A stretch of DNA of 64,000 nt from Tetracladium setigerum. Taxonomy: Eukaryota > Ascomycota > Leotiomycetes > Helotiales. The stretch is from contig PZJY01000005.1 of assembly GCA_031472005.1 (NCBI GenBank), positions 2,852,001-2,916,000 on the forward strand, read 5' to 3'. Of the stretch, positions 58,533 through 64,000 are shown piece after piece. Both the position numbers and the translations under genes were made by a program. Every line of letters starts with the position of its first letter. The first letter of the stretch is position 1. Below the pieces are notes generated by a model. That model was given only the letters and a program-made list of their open reading frames with translations, was not told the origin of the DNA and made no database searches.

Positions 58533-59018
58533 TTTGGATTCAAGTTTAGTGTGTGAGTTAATTGAGAAATGTTGGAATGAAAAATTGAGGCAAGAATACT
58601 CCGGGATTGATGAATACCAGTTATGTTCAGCAGTGAAATGATGTGAATAATTGAAATGATCGACAGACTTAAACTGAGGGGACAGGAAAGGAAAGGCCGA
58701 GGTATACTGCTTTGCACTATAATTCGTAAAAGTAAGCAAGAGTCTTGGCAAAGTAATGCCCCAGCATCATCGACCGAGAGAAGCATCAACTAACAAAACC
58801 CTTCGAAAACTTGAGTAAGATTCCTCGTTGTGGCTTTTCAGCTGAACAGCCTCATTTAAGATTAGATTATCTAAATCCACAAAGGGAAGAGTGATCCGTT
58901 ATTGAAACCATCTCAGCTCCTCGACTTCGAATGAAGCTTCGGCACTCCATGTTTTCGAGAAAGCATTAAATTTCAAAAATCTTCTATCTATTTCAATCAT
59001 TCAGATTCCTTTCGATGT
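58533..59018. other. Intergenic region
   Basis: 486 bp upstream of the FMN enzyme and at the 3' end of the RTA1 gene. No gene is seen. Confidence 0.4.
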
Positions 59019-59995
59019 CTAGATCTGTCTACTAGTCTGCGGTGTCAAAATCTCAAACTTCGCACCTCTGTAATACGTAAACGCCGCTCCACCCGTCAAA
59101 CTCCTTCCCCTCCCAATCGACATATGGTTCCAAAATCGCGATCCCAACAACACCACAGGATCAAAAATACTATACAATGCCAAAGCAAGCAACACCGTCG
59201 CTGCTTCCAGCCCGACAAAATACCCCTCCGCTGTGTAAAGTATGCCGGATTTTCCCTGGATGTCCGCCGTGACATGGTAGATATTCCTGACGAGGAGCGC
59301 AATGAATGAGACGGTCGTCGCAACGGGCACCAGCCGTTCTGCACGAGTGAGAAATGGACTTCGAGTGGAGAGAATTTGAAGGAGTAGAAAGACGAGTGTG
59401 ATGAAGATGGTGTAAATTTGTAGAGCATGCCCCGCGATCGAGAACAGAATTCCCATTCCTCGTTTTTGGATATCTCGAGTGGCGATGGCAGAGCCAGTGA
59501 GTTGGAAGATGGTGGAGATGGTGATGAGGGTGGAGAGGAGTGCGTAGCACACGTTTGCGGAAAGATGGATGGATTGCTTTCGGCTTTGAAGCATGAATAG
59601 GCGGAGAAGGAGAAGGCCACCGAGGGAGATGAGAGCCGGTCCAAGGGTGAAGGTGATGAGTTGGATGATGTAGGGGTAGCGGTTATATGGACATTGTGTG
59701 GCCCATATTCGACCACTCCAGCCGAAGCATTCAACTGTCAATGTTTAGCAAAAGGCTGTGTTTAGAGCATGGGAACCTTACTGAATGCAGCAGCGGCAAA
59801 TATTCCAGAGGTCATGCGTTGGTGTTTGAAGGTTTGATAGGTGTTCACGGCGAACGAAGTAACGAAGAGTACGAGAAAAGGGATCGCTACTTCAAAGGAT
59901 GGGTTATATTCGTACGGTGTTTGGTGGTTGGAGCTGAAAGGTAAGCAACCACTTTCAAAGGGGCTTCTGTCTTGAACAATGCGTGACGTGTTCAT
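59019..59995 (-). CDS. RTA1-like seven-TM protein
   Basis: 309 residues. The RTA1-like family comprises fungal multi-span membrane proteins, some linked to resistance to aminocholesterol drugs or lipid translocation. The ATG at 59995 (an upstream TTG is ignored) gives exon 1 with TM1 (VAIPFLVLFVTSFAVNTYQ) and HQRMTSGIFAAAAF. Intron 59735-59781 leads to IECFGWSGRIWA and QLITFTLGPALISLGGLLL. Further helices include VCYALLSTLITISTIFQLTG, GHALQIYTIFITLVFLLLQI and the typical RNIYHVTADIQGKSG...AEGYFV (family: YR..E...G..G...). It ends with a cytosolic tail LTPQTSRQI. No break. Confidence 0.88.
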
Positions 59996-60756
59996 CCTGA
60001 AGTTTCCGACCAAATGTTACTCGAAGATGAGAGTTTCGAGACTGGGAACAAGTAGGTGCTCAAGGCGAGGAACTTGAATATTCGAACTCCATGTGTTTGG
60101 AAAGAAGGCGAAGGTCGAAAAGGTTTTCAAGGTTGAAGAACTTTCATGTTACTGATATCTCCATGTTTAGAGCTCGATTGATGAATCGTTGAAGTTCGGG
60201 ACTGAATCAGACTCTGGTAGTGAACCCCTAGTGATTCTGAAAACTTTCCAAGAAAACACAAAATAAAGAGAAGTAGGAATCATCTTGATATATATCAAAG
60301 ACCTGAATGTTTGCCAGCTTACTTATGCTGGAATACGTAAGTGTTGTTGAAACCCAGTGCGGCGTAGAGGTCAGCTTCCGGAAAACGGCCCATAGGGCTG
60401 AGCTCAAATATACGTGAGAATGCATGCACTCGGGGCGGGTTAAAAAGCTTTTTTCTGAGAGATTGCCCAATGAAAACAGTCGAGGCAGCAACGCTGTAGA
60501 TACCACTGGTGCTGAGTATGAAATGCTGTGCATGAGCATTGATAAGCTGACGGCTACCAATCTTTTCTCAAGCACATGCAACGAGTATTTGGCATGTTGA
60601 AATCCGTACACAACGCTCCCAAGAATTTCACTTGAAACTAATCGCCTTGATGACATGAGATGAGTTGGAGAGGAAACCTTTGTTATTATTACACTAGTCT
60701 TAATCATACAGATTTCGCCTGCCAGGCGCTGCAATATTTCGATGGGTGAATTACGA
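59996..60756. other. Intergenic region
   Basis: 761 bp. A 168-codon minus frame (60228-60734) shows no motif, no biased composition and no useful splice continuation, so I do not call it. Confidence 0.4.
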
Positions 60757-61589
60757 TCAAGCTGTCATCAAAGACACAACAGCCTCGTGAATAAAATCAG
60801 CCGTCTCCTGTGGCTTGCTGAGCATAGGGGAATGACTAGCGATGATCTCCTTCACGGTAATATCTCCCCCATCGTGCTTCGCAGCTGTAATAAGCATCTT
60901 GGTAATATCGTGCGGAATCGCTCGATCCTCCGTCGCAGCCAAAAACCAAACGGTTACGTCTTTCCATCCTGCATAGGAATCTTCACCACCATCAAACAAT
61001 ACTTTCTGGGATTGCTTTTTCAGTTTAGAGACCCAGAAGTCGCCCTCTTCAACTGGAAGGTCGTGATAAAAGGCTTCGCGTGGTGGCGCAACGATGGTTG
61101 CAAATCCACTTTCGTCGCCTCTCCAGAGTGGTGGCGGCTTACCTCCCACTTTTATTACACAGGGTCAGCAAAAGTACTTTCGATAATATAAAGGTATGTT
61201 GCGATTTAAAAGACAAATATTAAAGATAAGAAAGAGATATACATACTCGCATCGACCATGCTCACACCCGTGACAGAAAAGCCAGAAGTGATCAAAACAA
61301 TGCCAATAACACCAGGAAGACCTTTGAGCGCACTTTGCCCAACGGCACCACCGTATGAATGACACACGAGCAAGCTATCATTTCCAAGTGCTGTCTCAGC
61401 TAAGATTTCAGCTCGAGCGATTTTGATGTCCTGATCGAAGGTAACGGAAGCGTCTCCTGCAGTTGAGGGAAGATCTATGGCAACGCATTTGAAATGCTCG
61501 GCTCTTAGAAGTGAAGTCACTTTCTCCCAACAGTCGCTTCCATGCCATGCTCCGTGAATAAAAATAAGTGTTGGTGCTTTTCTTGACAT
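60757..61589 (-). CDS. Alpha/beta hydrolase, esterase-like
   Basis: 244 residues; a small soluble serine hydrolase of the AB_hydrolase_6 type (methylesterase/EstC-like). The start MSRKAPTLIFIHGAWHGSDC holds the HGAWH oxyanion loop. The nucleophile elbow is VCHSYGGAVG (Ser), a late acid region is WFLAATEDRAIPHD (Asp), and the catalytic His is in IIASHSPMLSKP. Intron 61149-61246 (98 nt) joins VDA to MGGKPPPLWRGDESG in phase. No break and no signal peptide. Substrate unknown. Confidence 0.9.
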
Positions 61590-63060
61590 TTTTGTGATGC
61601 GAGATAGAGATGGAAACGGGGTAAGCTTTGAGTTGAAGAATAGAACGCAATGCTAATAATTCGAATAGAAACAAAACACAAAGAAAAGAGAAGTCCTCGC
61701 CAGCTTTTGTACGGATCATTCGGGTCAGCGAGCTACAAAAGATACATACACATGTACGACGATATGTTCCTCGACAACTTGTCCTCGGATGTCTTCGCGA
61801 CGGGTTCGCCCGCAGGATTTGCTGCAAAAACAGCAGAATCCCCCTTGTGACTGGTGATGATAGACCCCATCCTTTGTCATCTACCTCATTTTCTTCCTGT
61901 TATGGCAATTAATAGGCTATCAAGATGGGTTTGTCAGACTCGTGACGGCTTTTTGCTCGAGGGTTGCTGCTGCTCGTATCGAAGAGAGATCTAAATTCAA
62001 TCAGCCCTGGACTCTTGAAATTGAGGTAGAAATTGGGGCTAGGAAATGGGGGATCAACAGAGTCGGAATTTTCGGTTCAAGTAAAGGTCCGTGTCTTCGG
62101 CCTCAAAGGGCGAGATACAAATCTCTGACGCATTCAAGAAGTGCTGGAGGTTGGTTACGAAGTGGAAAGAGCAATTTTCCCATGTGTGTTAGGGAAGGAC
62201 CTCCTTCTATGAGCACTCGGCATTCTCGCCGACCAATGTATCACAACAACATCTCTCTCTGTCTCTGTGTCCATGCCAAATGATCCGAGATTCCAACATT
62301 AAACTGTCCGGCGGACATTCGCATGATTAAGGTTCAATACACAACCCCATGTTCCATCCGGACTTTTCAGACAGACAGGAACCCGCATCCCTCCTCATCA
62401 AAACGCCTCAATAATCAACACATCAACACACCAACCCAAAGCATCCCAAGTATCACATCCCGTTTGAAAAGCCGCCACGAACCACACCAAAGCACCCACA
62501 CTTTACTTTATTTCCAACTTACAGTAGTTTGTACACCACCCACACCCGGACCCCTTTATCAAAACAAGGTTCGCCTACATAGCCGCCGCGTCAAGCCACA
62601 TCCAACAATGTGAGGTTAAGAATATTGTGCCTCTTCCTTGCATGTGCAACCCTATCCTCAACCCTTCAAACTGCCTTGTCAAACCATTCCAACCCCCGTT
62701 ATATAAATTTACCATTTTACTTCTGAAACTAACGGCTGTGCACCTGGTTTGATAGGTTGCTTTTACGAAAGATGCCTTGCTTTCGTCAGGTACATAGGTT
62801 TGGGCTTGTTCCCTCGCCCGTGCGGACGAGGTGATTGATTTGGTTTGGCATTTTTGGCACTCACTTGCTTCAACTTGAATCGATATTTTTGTTGTTTTTC
62901 TCAATTTTAACACGCGTTTCTCTCGTTTATTCGGAGTAGGTATCTGGAAATAAGAAAGAGGAGAAGGAGAAGAGACAGTAAGGCAGAGAAAGAGAGAGCG
63001 ATAAAAAGCGACAAGGAAAGAGACAGAGAGATACAGGAAGATAGAGGCAGAAACAAAAAG
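61590..63060. promoter_or_regulatory. Intergenic region upstream of the last gene
   Basis: About 1.5 kb. The minus strand between 62930 and 63060 is CT-rich (plus strand GA-rich), unlike the usual CT-rich leader on the coding strand. No gene is supported. Confidence 0.4.
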
Positions 63061-63404
63061 ATGGACCACTACTCCCATGACCACAATGGCAAAATCCCAA
63101 ATACATCTGCCAACCAACCTGGTCTAGAATACGACAACAGACCTCCGCCATCCAACTACGTCGACCCCTCCTACCACGCACAACAAGGCAAATATGACGA
63201 GTATCAGCCGGAGCAGCAGCAAAGGAAGATCCTCGGGTTGAGCATTGGTGTGTTTTGGGCTGCTGTGGTGGTGTTGATTTTGGTCCTTGCTGGTGGTATA
63301 GGTGGTGGTGTTGGAGCTGGATTAGCTGCGCAGAAAAGTAACTGTGATGCGAGTGGAAATACTACTCCGGGGTAAGTACCTTACCATATTCCTTCTTCTC
63401 ATAT

Positions 63405-63443
<39 letters not shown>

Positions 63444-64000
63444 CCAATTCAACCCCAAATAATCCAAACCCAGCTCAACTCAACTAACCGCACCAGATCA
63501 AACCCTCAAACCACCACGAACAACCAACCTTCCACAACCTCTCCAACCCCCTCATCCACCTCCACCTCAACATCAACATCAACATCAACATCAACATCAA
63601 CATCAACATCAACCACCCTCCCCCCCACCACCTCCCCCGCGCCCTCTCCCCCTGCACATCCAACCCCCTCTCCACAAACAACACCAACATCACCCCCCTC
63701 GGCCCGGACGGCCTCCCCCTATCACTCACAACCGGCGGTTCCCAAACCTTCAAAATCCTATGCAACACCAACTACCCCGGCGGCGCCGCCTTCGGAAACC
63801 CCGGTGTATTCGATCTGGTCATGTTGTACATGCCGACGCTGGAGACTTGCGTGGCGGCGTGTGCATCATATAATGTTGGGGTTGTGAGGAGGGGTGGTGG
63901 AAGGGGGAGATGTGTATGGTTGCTGCGTTGGTCGTGAAGGATGGGGATGGGTGTTATTTTAAGAATGCGACGGGGCCGGTCAATAATCCGAGGACGAGTG
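63061..64000 (+). CDS. One-TM surface protein with Ser/Thr stalk and apple/PAN-like domain, partial; two apparent 1-nt deletions
   Basis: It starts MDHYSHDHNGKIPNT and runs off the window. A Pro/Gln/Tyr-rich cytosolic part leads to a TM helix (IGVFWAAVVVLILVLAGGI) with Gly-rich end and QKSNCDASG. A donor at 63372 starts an intron with an AATC repeat; its acceptor before 63496 gives SNPQTTTNNQPST and a Ser/Thr stalk with a (TCAACA)n repeat. The extracellular domain, CNTNYPGGAAFGN...LETCVAACASYN, resembles an apple/PAN-like motif and continues MCMVAALVVKDGDGCYFKNA. Frame changes are fixed by one base each in the C run near 63648-63652 and the G run at 63903-63907. Confidence 0.75.
63406..63443 (+). 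repeat. (AATC)n microsatellite in the last gene's intron
   Basis: About nine copies of a 4-bp unit, inside the predicted intron. Confidence 0.85.
63567..63612 (+). repeat. (TCAACA)n coding repeat
   Basis: A 6-bp unit repeated about seven times encodes alternating Ser-Thr in the stalk, so copy changes keep the frame. Confidence 0.85.

Noticed and set aside
60228..60734. 168-codon minus-strand frame
   Set aside because: Looks hydrophobic and random; no family features and no supported start.
63406..63443. Regular short repeats as a CRISPR-like or structural array
   Set aside because: Simple 4-bp microsatellite in an intron; there are no spacers.

Overview
The window is nuclear DNA of a filamentous ascomycete (Pezizomycotina). 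Evidence: most genes carry short introns of about 45-120 nt with GTAAGT/GTATGT donors and CTAAC/CTGAC branch sites. The families are fungal: a HET-domain protein, a Zn2Cys6 regulator, an RTA1-like protein, a pisatin-demethylase-type P450, a LaeA-like methyltransferase and a pogo/Fot1 transposon. A leotiomycete (Helotiales) is my best guess from gene style and the scattered TACCTAGGTA motifs, but this is weak inference.

Layout. 0.7-10.6 kb is accessory: a glycine-zipper protein, a HET protein, then a broken methyltransferase divergent from an intact P450. 11.4-27.6 kb is mostly core: Rqt4/TRIP4, a PLP aminotransferase, a candidate 33-residue membrane peptide, NMD3, a TauD-type dioxygenase, a conserved fungal unknown, an eIF2alpha-type kinase and a secreted DJ-1/PfpI protein. 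27.6-42.4 kb is gene-poor: two low-complexity proteins, a small one-TM protein, two decayed tRNA-Ala copies, a 62-bp inverted repeat around an LTR-like core, and a complete 1.84-kb pogo transposon with an intact transposase. 42.5-54.1 kb holds a cysteine-rich GPI-type secreted protein, an intact tRNA-Ala(UGC) and a probable sugar-use cluster (hexose transporter, Zn2Cys6 regulator, GH32 fructan/sucrose hydrolase). 54.7-64 kb has an F-box-like protein, an FMN alpha-hydroxy-acid oxidase, an RTA1 protein, an alpha/beta hydrolase and the start of a one-TM, apple/PAN-like surface protein cut by the window end.

The strongest global signal is technical. Eight genes, housekeeping Rqt4 included, need exactly one added base at each of eleven places to restore a family-consistent reading frame. 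Every break is a missing base, ten of the eleven lie in short G or C runs, and exon lengths sum to whole codons only after that correction. This looks like unpolished long-read homopolymer deletion rather than decay. The methyltransferase is different: it also carries an in-frame TGG-to-TAG type stop.

No CRISPR array, rRNA gene or secondary-metabolite backbone enzyme was seen. I did not find a clearly new multi-gene system. The best candidates for new biology are the sugar cluster, the tiny membrane peptide, and the small lineage-type genes around 36 and 43 kb.
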